Assembly: GCA_022508635.1 (NCBI GenBank)
Contig: JAFLUV010000144.1
Coordinates: forward strand, 1 to 5,922
From: Prevotellaceae bacterium
Lineage (GTDB): Bacteria > Bacteroidota > Bacteroidia > Bacteroidales > Bacteroidaceae
Direction of reading: 5' to 3'
DNA length: 5,922 nt
Shown: positions 1-5,922 of the stretch, piece after piece
Layout of the letters: each line of letters opens with the position of its first letter
How positions within the stretch are numbered: the stretch's first letter is position 1
Position numbers and translations under genes: made by a program
The notes under the pieces: model-generated
Databases searched by the model: none
Seen by the model: only the letters and a program-made list of their open reading frames with translations
What the model was told of the DNA's origin: nothing

Positions 1-34
1 TCGGGTGACTCGAGAAAAGGACTCGGCTGCTGTT

Positions 35-628
35 TTATAGTGTGTCTTTTCCTGAAAATCCTACTTTGTCTTTTTCTGTGATTTTCCTTAATACCCGACA
101 AGGATTTCCTGCGGCTACCACACCAGCTGGTATATCACGAGTCACAACACTTCCTGCTCCTATGACAACGTCATCACCGATACTTACACCGCTGAGTATG
201 GTACTTCCGCCTCCAATCCATACGCGGTTGCCAATGTTTATGTCTTTTGGTATCAATGCCCCAGCAATTCTCTCTTCGGCATCAAGCGAATGATTGGCGG
301 AGTACATACTTACATTTGGACCTAATAGTGTGTTGTTGCCAATCGTGATTTGTCCACAATCAAGCAGCGTACACCCGAAATTTATATATACATCATTCCC
401 AATGGAGATGTTTTTGCCAAACTCACAAGTGAAGTTGGGTTCCATCCATACACGTTCTCCCACTTTCTTGAAGAGTTTACGCATGATTTCCTTTCGTTTC
501 TCAACCTCTTCGTCTTCTGTGCGATTAAATTCCTTAAACAGCTTTTTGGCCGCAACTCTTCGGTTAAACAAGTCTGCATCAAAATCATTGTAGATTTGAC
601 CTTTCTGCATTTTCTCCCATTCTGTCAT
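35..628 (-). CDS. Sugar O-acetyltransferase, maltose/galactoside acetyltransferase (LacA/Maa) family
   Basis: This 197-residue protein should transfer an acetyl group from acetyl-CoA to a hydroxyl of a sugar in the cytoplasm, acting as a trimer as known for LacA and Maa. Residues about 3-58 match the helical N-terminal Mac domain (the MxxGxxY pattern at 7-13, charged helices after it). Residues about 60-182 show hexapeptide-repeat spacing (for example ISIGND, ITIGNN, INIGNR, VSIGDD, VVIGAG), which forms the left-handed beta-helix. His113 in SANHSLD is the expected catalytic base, Asn83 sits where family members contact the acceptor, and the GNPCRVLRKI end motif lies at 174-183. Length is normal for the family. 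The ATG at 626-628 is the first start after an in-frame TAA in the leader; the leader is A-rich with no Shine-Dalgarno. It begins 27 bases after mutS2 and is probably co-transcribed. The true acceptor sugar cannot be read from sequence, so a specific maa or lacA name is withheld. Confidence 0.93.
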   Translation of the reverse strand: MTEWEKMQKGQIYNDFDADLFNRRVAAKKLFKEFNRTEDEEVEKRKEIMRKLFKKVGERVWMEPNFTCEFGKNISIGNDVYINFGCTLLDCGQITIGNNTLLGPNVSMYSANHSLDAEERIAGALIPKDINIGNRVWIGGGSTILSGVSIGDDVVIGAGSVVTRDIPAGVVAAGNPCRVLRKITEKDKVGFSGKDTL

Positions 629-655
629 ATTGGTGTTTTTGTTTTATTGTTGAAT

Positions 656-3172
656 TTATCGAAATTCCACAACCGTGATTCCTGCTCCGCCGAAACGGAC
701 ATCTTCATCGCGAGCAGAGGCTATGCCAGGTATTGTGGCTAAGTATTGCCGAAGGACTTGCCGTAAGGCTCCTGTTCCCGTGCCGTGAAGGATACGTACA
801 CGCGAGGCATTGACCAACAAGGCATCGTCGATGAAATAGGTGACGGCTTGCAGAGCCTCGTCTGCTCGCATTCCGCGCACGTCTATCTCCTGCCGGAAGT
901 CAAGGTGCTTTTGCCGGATGCTGTCTTGTGTCTGACGACTGACTATTACTGTCGGTGCTGTATCTGCCTTTGGCTTTTCGTCGCAACGTTCTAACCGCTT
1001 GATGTCTATCAGAGTGCGCATCATGCCGAAGGTGACGGTGGCTTGCTTGCCCTTGATGGTTGAGATGATGCCCACGGACATCTGCCCCTTGATGCGGACG
1101 CTATCGCCGACAGAAAAGGAATCGGTGGCAAAGGCTCCCTGTGCCTTGGAACTTGCTGAACCACCTGTGTTTTGCAGTGAATGGCGAGTCTGCTCCTCCT
1201 TTTGGGCTTTCCGTTTCTTTTCTGCCTGTCTCTCGGCATGGCGCTTCCGTCGTTCTTCTATTTGCCGCCGCTTCTTTTCTACAAAAGCGTCGAGTTCCTC
1301 TTGGCTCATCTGCCCCACCTCTTCGCGAAATGTTTGCAGCTGTTGCCGTGCAGAGCGTGTTCTCTCCTTGTCGGCCTGTGCCTCGCGTATCTCGCGTATG
1401 GTGTTTTCAATCTGAGCATTGGCCGCGGCAATGATTTTGTCTGCCTCGGCTTTTGCCTCGCGGATAATTTCCTTCCGCTTGCCGCGTAACTCTTCTATCT
1501 CGTCTTCGTATTGCTTGATGGTCTGCACCATCTGCTTCTCCTGCGAATGTATGGTCTGCCGTTTGCCTTCCCAATATCGTTTGTCGCGTGTGATGTCGAG
1601 CAGATACTTGTCGGCATTGACGTACTCCTGCCCTACGAGCTCCGTAGCATCGGCAATGACATCTTCGGGGATGCCGATTTTGCGGGCAATCTCAACGGCA
1701 AAGCTACTGCCGGGATTGCCTATTTGCAACTGGAAAAGTGCTGCCATTTGCTGGCGATCGTAGAGCATGGCACCGTTCACTACGCCTTGTGTGTCCTCTG
1801 CAAAATGCTTGAGATTCTGGTAGTGAGTCGTGATGATGCCAAAGGTGCCCTTGGCTACGAAGCGTCGCAACACGGCCTCGGCAATGGCACCGCCGATAGT
1901 GGGTTCCGTGCCGCCGCCGAACTCGTCGATGAGCAGAAGGGTGGAGGATGTGCATTGTGCCATCATCCGCTTCATGTTGAGCAGGTGGCTGCTGTAGGTG
2001 CTCAGGTCGTCCTCTATGCTCTGTTCATCGCCAATATCAATGAAGATCTTTTGGAAGATACCAGCTCTCGAACCGTCCGTCATGGGGATGGGCAAGCCAC
2101 ATTGTAGCATGTATTGTAAGAGGCCGACCGTCTTGAGGCAGACGCTCTTACCGCCAGCATTCGGCCCGCTAATGATGAGAATGCGCTGTCGCTTGTTCAA
2201 GGTGATGCTGAGCGGTACGATCTTTGTCCCCTGCTTGTGCAACTTTGCTTCGAGAAGAGGATGGCGGGCATCGAACCAGTCAATGAGCGGTGTGGAATAT
2301 ATCTCAGGCGAGTGTCCTCCGATGGCTTTCGTCAGCCTGTGTTTGGCAATGAGGAACTCAATGTCGGCAAGGAATTCAAAGCCTCGTATCAGTTCCTTCA
2401 GGTTTGGTCTTAGCTGTTCAGTGAAGTCGCGAAGTATGCGTATGAGTTCCCGGCGCTCGTCGGCCTCCAGTTCGCGGATGCGGTTGTTGGCTTCTACTAC
2501 CTCTGTCGGTTCGATGAAGACTGTCTTTCCCGTTGCACTTTCGTCATGTACAATACCCTTGATGCGTCGCTTCAAGCCAGGAGCAACTGGAATGACCAGC
2601 CGTCCGTCGCGCATGGCAGGCGTTACGTCTTTCTCTACAAGTCCATCGGCCTGTGCAGCCTTCAGGATGTTCATCAATGTGCGGCTGACACTGCCTTCAG
2701 CTCGTCTCAGCTCTTGACGGATAGAGGAAAGCTCGCTGCTTGCCTCATCTTTGATACGTCCGTATTTATCGAGAATCTGTTCCAGACGACGGCTGACGGT
2801 ATGAAACGTGAAGACTCCTTCTGCAAGCTTCTCCAGACCGGGGAGCTCCCCTTCCCTTACAATCGCCACCCAGGCATGCAGTGTACGCAGGGCTCGCAGA
2901 AGCTCCCATAGTGTCTCCTCCTCAAGGTAAGCACCTTCAATACGAATGCGATGGATGTCTTCTCTCAGGTCGAAAAAATCCTGTTCGGGCAGGTCTGTGA
3001 AGGTTTGCAGGATGTAGCTCAGTTCGGCAAGTTGCAGGTGTAAGGTTGTAACAGCCTTATGGTCGGCATGGAATTGCATGGCATCTACTCGCTCATGTCC
3101 CAAAGGACTGAGGCAATAGCCATGCAGCATTGCACGTATTTCGCTGAAGCCTATCTTCTCTTCAAGAGTCAT
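656..3172 (-). CDS. mutS2: MutS2 family ATPase with C-terminal Smr domain
   Basis: This 838-residue cytoplasmic protein is a full-length MutS2. It lacks the mismatch-recognition N-terminal domain of MutS and starts directly in the core region (EKIGFSEIR at 5-13). Residues about 5-325 are the core and lever helices. The ATPase follows, with Walker A GPNAGGKS at 336-343, the DIGDEQSIEDDLSTYSSH region at 379-396, Walker B LLLIDEFGGGTEP at 412-424 and the H-loop TTH at 448-450. Residues about 520-665 are a highly charged, Lys/Arg/Glu-rich predicted coiled coil, then a KOW-like beta segment at about 684-728. The Smr domain occupies about 758-838, with IDVRG at 763-767 and HGTGTGALR at 796-804. In other bacteria MutS2 has been linked to suppression of recombination and, in Bacillus, to splitting of collided ribosomes; which role applies here is inference. 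The frame is open upstream of the ATG at 3170-3172 but contains no other ATG, GTG or TTG back to the preceding gene, so this start is well fixed. Confidence 0.97.
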   Translation of the reverse strand: MTLEEKIGFSEIRAMLHGYCLSPLGHERVDAMQFHADHKAVTTLHLQLAELSYILQTFTDLPEQDFFDLREDIHRIRIEGAYLEEETLWELLRALRTLHAWVAIVREGELPGLEKLAEGVFTFHTVSRRLEQILDKYGRIKDEASSELSSIRQELRRAEGSVSRTLMNILKAAQADGLVEKDVTPAMRDGRLVIPVAPGLKRRIKGIVHDESATGKTVFIEPTEVVEANNRIRELEADERRELIRILRDFTEQLRPNLKELIRGFEFLADIEFLIAKHRLTKAIGGHSPEIYSTPLIDWFDARHPLLEAKLHKQGTKIVPLSITLNKRQRILIISGPNAGGKSVCLKTVGLLQYMLQCGLPIPMTDGSRAGIFQKIFIDIGDEQSIEDDLSTYSSHLLNMKRMMAQCTSSTLLLIDEFGGGTEPTIGGAIAEAVLRRFVAKGTFGIITTHYQNLKHFAEDTQGVVNGAMLYDRQQMAALFQLQIGNPGSSFAVEIARKIGIPEDVIADATELVGQEYVNADKYLLDITRDKRYWEGKRQTIHSQEKQMVQTIKQYEDEIEELRGKRKEIIREAKAEADKIIAAANAQIENTIREIREAQADKERTRSARQQLQTFREEVGQMSQEELDAFVEKKRRQIEERRKRHAERQAEKKRKAQKEEQTRHSLQNTGGSASSKAQGAFATDSFSVGDSVRIKGQMSVGIISTIKGKQATVTFGMMRTLIDIKRLERCDEKPKADTAPTVIVSRQTQDSIRQKHLDFRQEIDVRGMRADEALQAVTYFIDDALLVNASRVRILHGTGTGALRQVLRQYLATIPGIASARDEDVRFGGAGITVVEFR

Positions 3173-3224
3173 AATCCGTCTTCTGCCTGTTTCCCCTTTC
3201 CGGGAGAATATGAGAGAGGAGAGG

Positions 3225-5678
3225 CTACTTCAAATTCTTTTCTGGATACATTGTGTTCCACCAAGTCGGGTCGTCTTTCAGCCAGCGTGCAAACCAAGCC
3301 ATAATGCTGTCATGCCAACGTATGCGCTTGTTGTAGGTCAGGATGTGGTGGTTTTCTCCCTCGACGGTGATGAAGGCAGTCTCTCTGCCGAGCAGCTTGA
3401 GGGCAGTGAACATCTGTATGCTCTCGTTGATGGGGACGTTGGTGTCTGCTCCGCCGTGCATGAAGAGGATGGGGGTGTGCACCTTGTCGGCGTTGAAGAG
3501 CGGTGCGTGTCCGCTGTAGAGCTCCATGTTATTCCAGGGATATGAGTTGGCAGCAGAGGTTGTGCTGTAGGTGTATCCCCAATAGCCATATCCCCAGTAG
3601 CTGGCAGGATTGCTAATGCCGGCGTGGCTCATTGCAGCGGCAAAAATATCAGTCACCGTCTGGAGGTACATGGTCATGAAGCCACCGTAGCTTGCTCCCA
3701 TGCAGCCCACCTTGTCGGCTTTGACGAAGGGGTGTTCCTTGCAGAACTGCTTGGTACCTTGAATAATATCGTCGGCAGTATAGTCACCGTAAGCATTGAC
3801 GTGCCGTGAAGCAAATTCCTGGCCGAAGCCGCTACATCCGGAGGGCTGCAACACGTAAACCACATAGCCCATCGCTGCCCATTCCTGATAGTTGTAGTAA
3901 CTGTCGAGCAATCGTCCTACGGGCGAGCAGCCGCCATAATAGTAGACGAGCATAGGATACTGCTTCGTCTCGTCGAAGAAGGGTGGCAGGTAGTAGCATC
4001 CGTAGATGGTATCGCCACGTTCTGCCTTGAAGTTCCAATCGTGGCACTCGCCAAGCTGAATGTCTTTCAGGCGTGTGGGGTTGAGGTCGTGCAGCAGTCG
4101 CTCCTTGCCGGTCTTAAGGTCGCGCAACCAGCAACGGTCAGTGCTCATGCTGCTTTCGCCGATGTAGGCAAGGAAAGGTTTCTCATCAGAGAGACTGAAA
4201 CTGCCATAGATGTATGGTTCCGAGAGGGGCAGCATCTCTGCCTTTCCATCTTTTGGATTGATGCGGTAAAGGCTCTTCTGGTCACGGTTCTCGCAAAGTG
4301 CGTAGATTTGGCCGTCTTGCTTTGACCATTTGAATGACGTGACGGACGGGTCGAAGTCACGGGTCAGGCAACGTACTTCCTTTGTCTCGAGGTCAATGAT
4401 GAACAACTCATATTCATAGCTGCTGGGGATGACGCCTTCCGGAAGCGTATTACCTATGCCGCCAAAAGCCTCGGGGCTGCCTGTGATAGCAATGTATTTT
4501 TCGTCGGGCGAGAAAGCATGTGAACCGATGAAACCGTCGTGACGAACCAGCGTGTCTGCTTGTCCTGTCTTAAGGTCGAGCAACAGGAGGTCGGTGAAGT
4601 TGAAAGGACGTGCAGTCAAATCGTCTGTATGGATGGAGACAATGAAACGGCTTGCATCCCGATTGGGAGTGACGTAGACGTTGCTTGCGCCTTTGGTGAT
4701 GGGGGTTGTGATGCCTGTCTGTATGTCGTAGAGCGAGTAGTTGCGACGATTGCGCCAGCCTGGCTGGCGGTCGTCGGGCTCAAGGATTTGATGGACGTCC
4801 TTGTCCTTTTCTTCTGCGACCTTTTCGTTGATGGTTATGAGGAAGTGCTTCATGTCGCGTGTCAGCTGGGCGCTTCCGTTGCCGCTGTATTTGCCGATGG
4901 GAGTCCGCTCGCCTGTTTTCAGGTCGACTGTTTCATAGCAGTAGGTGCCTTCTGTTTCGCGATAGCGACGCAGATAGCGGTCGCCCTCTGATAGCCAGTA
5001 CTGGAAACCATCCAGGTAGAACTCTTTGCCTGTCTGGAGGTCAAGGAAGATCGTCTTGCCGGCTGTTTCGCCACCTTTGTAGGTCGTGTTTTTGTTAATG
5101 CTGACGTAGCGGGCAGAACTGGAGAGCGAAACGCCGTTGATGCGTTCGCCGTGCATCATGTCGGCATTCGTCCAGTAGCGCTTGCCTGAAGGGTTGATTT
5201 CGAGGGACTGCTCGCTTTCTACGGAGAGCTGGAGCGTGTCGGGCGTATCGCCTTTGCGGAGAATCTTGATGCTCACTTCGTGCCGGCCGGGGACAAGCTC
5301 AAAATCACCGCCTTGTTCCTTGCCGTCAATGAAGAGCTTGTTCCGGCTCTGGCATTTGACGTTGATTTTTCCTTTTGCAAACCCTATGTTCTGTATGGTA
5401 AACCCGGCAACGTAAAAAGCTTCGTCCTGGCCTTCCTCTAAGGTGAGGGCGAACGGGGCGGCTGCGAAAGGTGTTCCTTCTCTTTGGGAGAGGGCAGGGG
5501 AGATGCTTTCCATTGTTAGCTCGTCCAGGTCGATTCGCTTGCCTTCGGTGTCGAGACTGTCCGTCATCAGTGGTTTCGTGACAGGGTAGGGGCCTGCCAG
5601 CCGGATGTTATCGACGTTTGTCGTTTCTGCTACTGCCATGGCAGGCAGTAAGAGTAAGGGTAGTAGTATGTTACGCAT
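3225..5678 (-). CDS. Secreted S9-family serine peptidase (prolyl oligopeptidase / DPP-like)
   Basis: This 817-residue protein should cleave short peptides with a Ser-Asp-His triad in the periplasm or envelope. A Sec signal peptide is clear: Arg2, a leucine-rich core, and a likely cut after AVA at residue 17; there is no lipobox Cys. Residues about 75-165 look like a small beta-sandwich (hydrophobic alternation, KLFIDGKEQGG at 114-124). Residues about 170-540 have beta-propeller character, with repeated blade endings such as FLDLQTGKE, YDIQTGITT, LLDLKTGQA, IIDLETKEV and LRDLKTGKE. The alpha/beta-hydrolase domain covers about 545-803: the YYYGG oxyanion-hole region at 579-583, nucleophile Ser663 in GASYGG, Asp745 in GGADTNVP, and His777 in GENHH. 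An aromatic stretch, YWGYGYWGYTYST at 694-706, probably shapes the pocket. The ATG at 5676-5678 follows an in-frame TAG six bases upstream, so the start is secure. Exact specificity (di-, tri- or acyl-peptidyl release, or endo-cleavage) is not determinable here; it need not be proline-specific. Confidence 0.93.
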   Translation of the reverse strand: MRNILLPLLLLPAMAVAETTNVDNIRLAGPYPVTKPLMTDSLDTEGKRIDLDELTMESISPALSQREGTPFAAAPFALTLEEGQDEAFYVAGFTIQNIGFAKGKINVKCQSRNKLFIDGKEQGGDFELVPGRHEVSIKILRKGDTPDTLQLSVESEQSLEINPSGKRYWTNADMMHGERINGVSLSSSARYVSINKNTTYKGGETAGKTIFLDLQTGKEFYLDGFQYWLSEGDRYLRRYRETEGTYCYETVDLKTGERTPIGKYSGNGSAQLTRDMKHFLITINEKVAEEKDKDVHQILEPDDRQPGWRNRRNYSLYDIQTGITTPITKGASNVYVTPNRDASRFIVSIHTDDLTARPFNFTDLLLLDLKTGQADTLVRHDGFIGSHAFSPDEKYIAITGSPEAFGGIGNTLPEGVIPSSYEYELFIIDLETKEVRCLTRDFDPSVTSFKWSKQDGQIYALCENRDQKSLYRINPKDGKAEMLPLSEPYIYGSFSLSDEKPFLAYIGESSMSTDRCWLRDLKTGKERLLHDLNPTRLKDIQLGECHDWNFKAERGDTIYGCYYLPPFFDETKQYPMLVYYYGGCSPVGRLLDSYYNYQEWAAMGYVVYVLQPSGCSGFGQEFASRHVNAYGDYTADDIIQGTKQFCKEHPFVKADKVGCMGASYGGFMTMYLQTVTDIFAAAMSHAGISNPASYWGYGYWGYTYSTTSAANSYPWNNMELYSGHAPLFNADKVHTPILFMHGGADTNVPINESIQMFTALKLLGRETAFITVEGENHHILTYNKRIRWHDSIMAWFARWLKDDPTWWNTMYPEKNLK

Positions 5679-5709
5679 AAACTAATGAATTTTATCGGCT
5701 AAAGTGCTG

Positions 5710-5740
5710 CAAAGGTACAAAGAAGTACTCAATCTGCAAA
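5710..5740 (-). promoter_or_regulatory. Bacteroidota-type promoter for the S9 peptidase (and possibly the whole minus-strand run)
   Basis: Read on the minus strand, TTTG (plus-strand CAAA at 5737-5740) is followed by a 19-base spacer and TACCTTTG (plus-strand CAAAGGTA at 5710-5717). This fits the -33 TTTG and -7 TAnnTTTG pattern of the Bacteroidota primary sigma factor. The start site would fall near 5702-5706, leaving a leader of about 25-28 bases before the ATG at 5678. The leader is A/T-rich and has no Shine-Dalgarno sequence, as is common in this phylum. Both boxes lie inside the same 8-mer, CTTTGCAG. The start site is inferred, not measured. Confidence 0.8.
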
Positions 5741-5758
5741 GTTCTTGATGCTAAAAAA

Positions 5759-5775
5759 TGTTTTGCTGCAAAACA
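5759..5775. repeat. Perfect 17-bp palindrome, candidate regulator binding site
   Basis: The arms TGTTTTGC (5759-5766) and GCAAAACA (5768-5775) are exact reverse complements around a single central T at 5767. The site lies upstream of the peptidase promoter, its centre about 60-64 bases before the predicted start site, a distance at which activators such as CRP bind in other bacteria. There is no coding sequence over it. A single-base loop and lack of a following T-run argue against a terminator. Its function is inferred; it matches no operator that I can name. Confidence 0.45.
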
Positions 5776-5841
5776 ACTGATCGTTGGAATCCTGGGACTC
5801 GTTTCTGGAAAAGCTATTTCAGAGAATAGACGATGGTGTTG

Positions 5842-5879
5842 ACCACTTTCAGTTTCTTAATATATGGTAAAAAAGTGGT
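5842..5879. repeat. Inverted repeat upstream of the plus-strand promoter
   Basis: ACCACTTT (5842-5849) and AAAGTGGT (5872-5879) are perfect reverse complements separated by 22 bases, about 30 bases centre to centre, close to three helical turns. The right arm ends seven bases before the TTTG box of the plus-strand promoter. A smaller symmetry, TGGT-4-ACCA (5834-5845), overlaps the left arm. This could be a paired operator for the gene beyond the window edge, but 8-bp arms in A/T-rich DNA can occur by chance. Confidence 0.35.
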
Positions 5880-5886
5880 GATTTTA

Positions 5887-5916
5887 TTTGGTAGTTAACA
5901 TTTTTTCTTACCTTTG
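5887..5916 (+). promoter_or_regulatory. Bacteroidota-type promoter for a gene beyond the right edge
   Basis: TTTG (5887-5890), an 18-base spacer including a T-run at 5901-5906, and TACCTTTG (5909-5916) match the -33/-7 pattern of the phylum. The -7 box is identical to that of the divergent peptidase promoter. The predicted start site would be at or just past the last base of the window, so the gene it serves is not visible. Confidence 0.65.
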
Positions 5917-5922
5917 CGGCGC

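Larger units (their letters stand above)
5679..5922. other. Divergent intergenic regulatory region without a supported gene
   Basis: These 244 bases separate the leftward peptidase from an unseen rightward transcription unit. They carry two oppositely directed promoters, a 17-bp palindrome and an inverted repeat, each listed separately. The sequence is A/T-richer than the flanking coding DNA. I see no tRNA, no substantial open reading frame and no terminator hairpin with a T-run. The part at about 5776-5833 shows nothing I can identify. Confidence 0.7.

Noticed and set aside
7..25. Direct repeat GACTCG (7-12 and 20-25) downstream of the acetyltransferase
   Set aside because: Six-base repeats at this spacing are expected by chance; the possible CGAG/CTCG stem has four pairs and no T-run, so no terminator is called.
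1511..2107. Plus-strand open frame of 198 codons opposite the MutS2 ATPase domain
   Set aside because: It mirrors the conserved Walker region on the other strand, has no promoter-like boxes I could see just upstream, and resembles no family.
1998..2717. Long plus-strand open frame (239 codons) opposite mutS2
   Set aside because: It is fully antisense to a MutS2 coding region with intact motifs. Its translation is Ser/Arg/Met-rich and shows no recognisable domain, so it is a codon-bias shadow.
3192..3205. Small hairpin (TCCC / GGGA, 6-base loop) between the peptidase gene and mutS2
   Set aside because: The stem is only four pairs with no T-run, too weak to call a terminator.
4539..4991. Plus-strand open frame of 150 codons opposite the S9 propeller region
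   Set aside because: It is antisense to a clearly coding frame and has Val/Cys-rich composition typical of a shadow; no domain is recognised.
5715..5728. GTAC-6-GTAC symmetry inside the spacer of the peptidase promoter
   Set aside because: Arms are four bases and self-complementary, and part of the match is fixed by the -7 box, so it is weak evidence for an operator.
1..5922. CRISPR array, transposon ends, tRNA or riboswitch
   Set aside because: I looked for regular repeats, terminal inverted repeats flanked by duplications, cloverleaf arms and long structured leaders. None was visible; the leaders upstream of the three genes are too short to hold a riboswitch.

Overview
The window looks like a stretch of chromosome from a Bacteroidales bacterium, most likely of the Prevotella/Bacteroides type. 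Three things point there: promoters of the Bacteroidota form (TTTG, 18-19 bp spacer, TAnnTTTG) on both strands near the right end, start codons preceded by A/T-rich leaders rather than Shine-Dalgarno sequences, and the family character of the three proteins. The genus is an inference from style, not from a marker gene.

Three complete genes fill almost the whole window, all on the minus strand and read from right to left. First is a secreted S9-family serine peptidase (3225-5678), then the MutS2 ATPase with a C-terminal Smr domain (656-3172), then a left-handed beta-helix sugar O-acetyltransferase (35-628). The gaps are 52 and 27 bases. I see no promoter-like CAAAnnTA sequence (plus-strand view) and no convincing terminator in either gap, so one transcript starting near 5704 could carry all three. 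The functions (periplasmic or envelope peptide hydrolysis, nucleic-acid or ribosome quality control, and acetylation of a small sugar) do not form an obvious pathway. The grouping may be only positional.

The right end (5679-5922) has no gene I can support. It is a divergent regulatory region. It holds a near-consensus minus-strand promoter for the peptidase, a perfect 17-bp palindrome about 60 bp upstream of the predicted peptidase start site, an 8-bp-arm inverted repeat farther right, and a plus-strand promoter ending only a few bases before the window edge, whose gene lies outside.

I found no mobile element, CRISPR array, RNA gene or clearly undescribed system. The coding part is ordinary core or near-core genome, and the observations most worth checking are the symmetrical sites in the divergent intergenic region.
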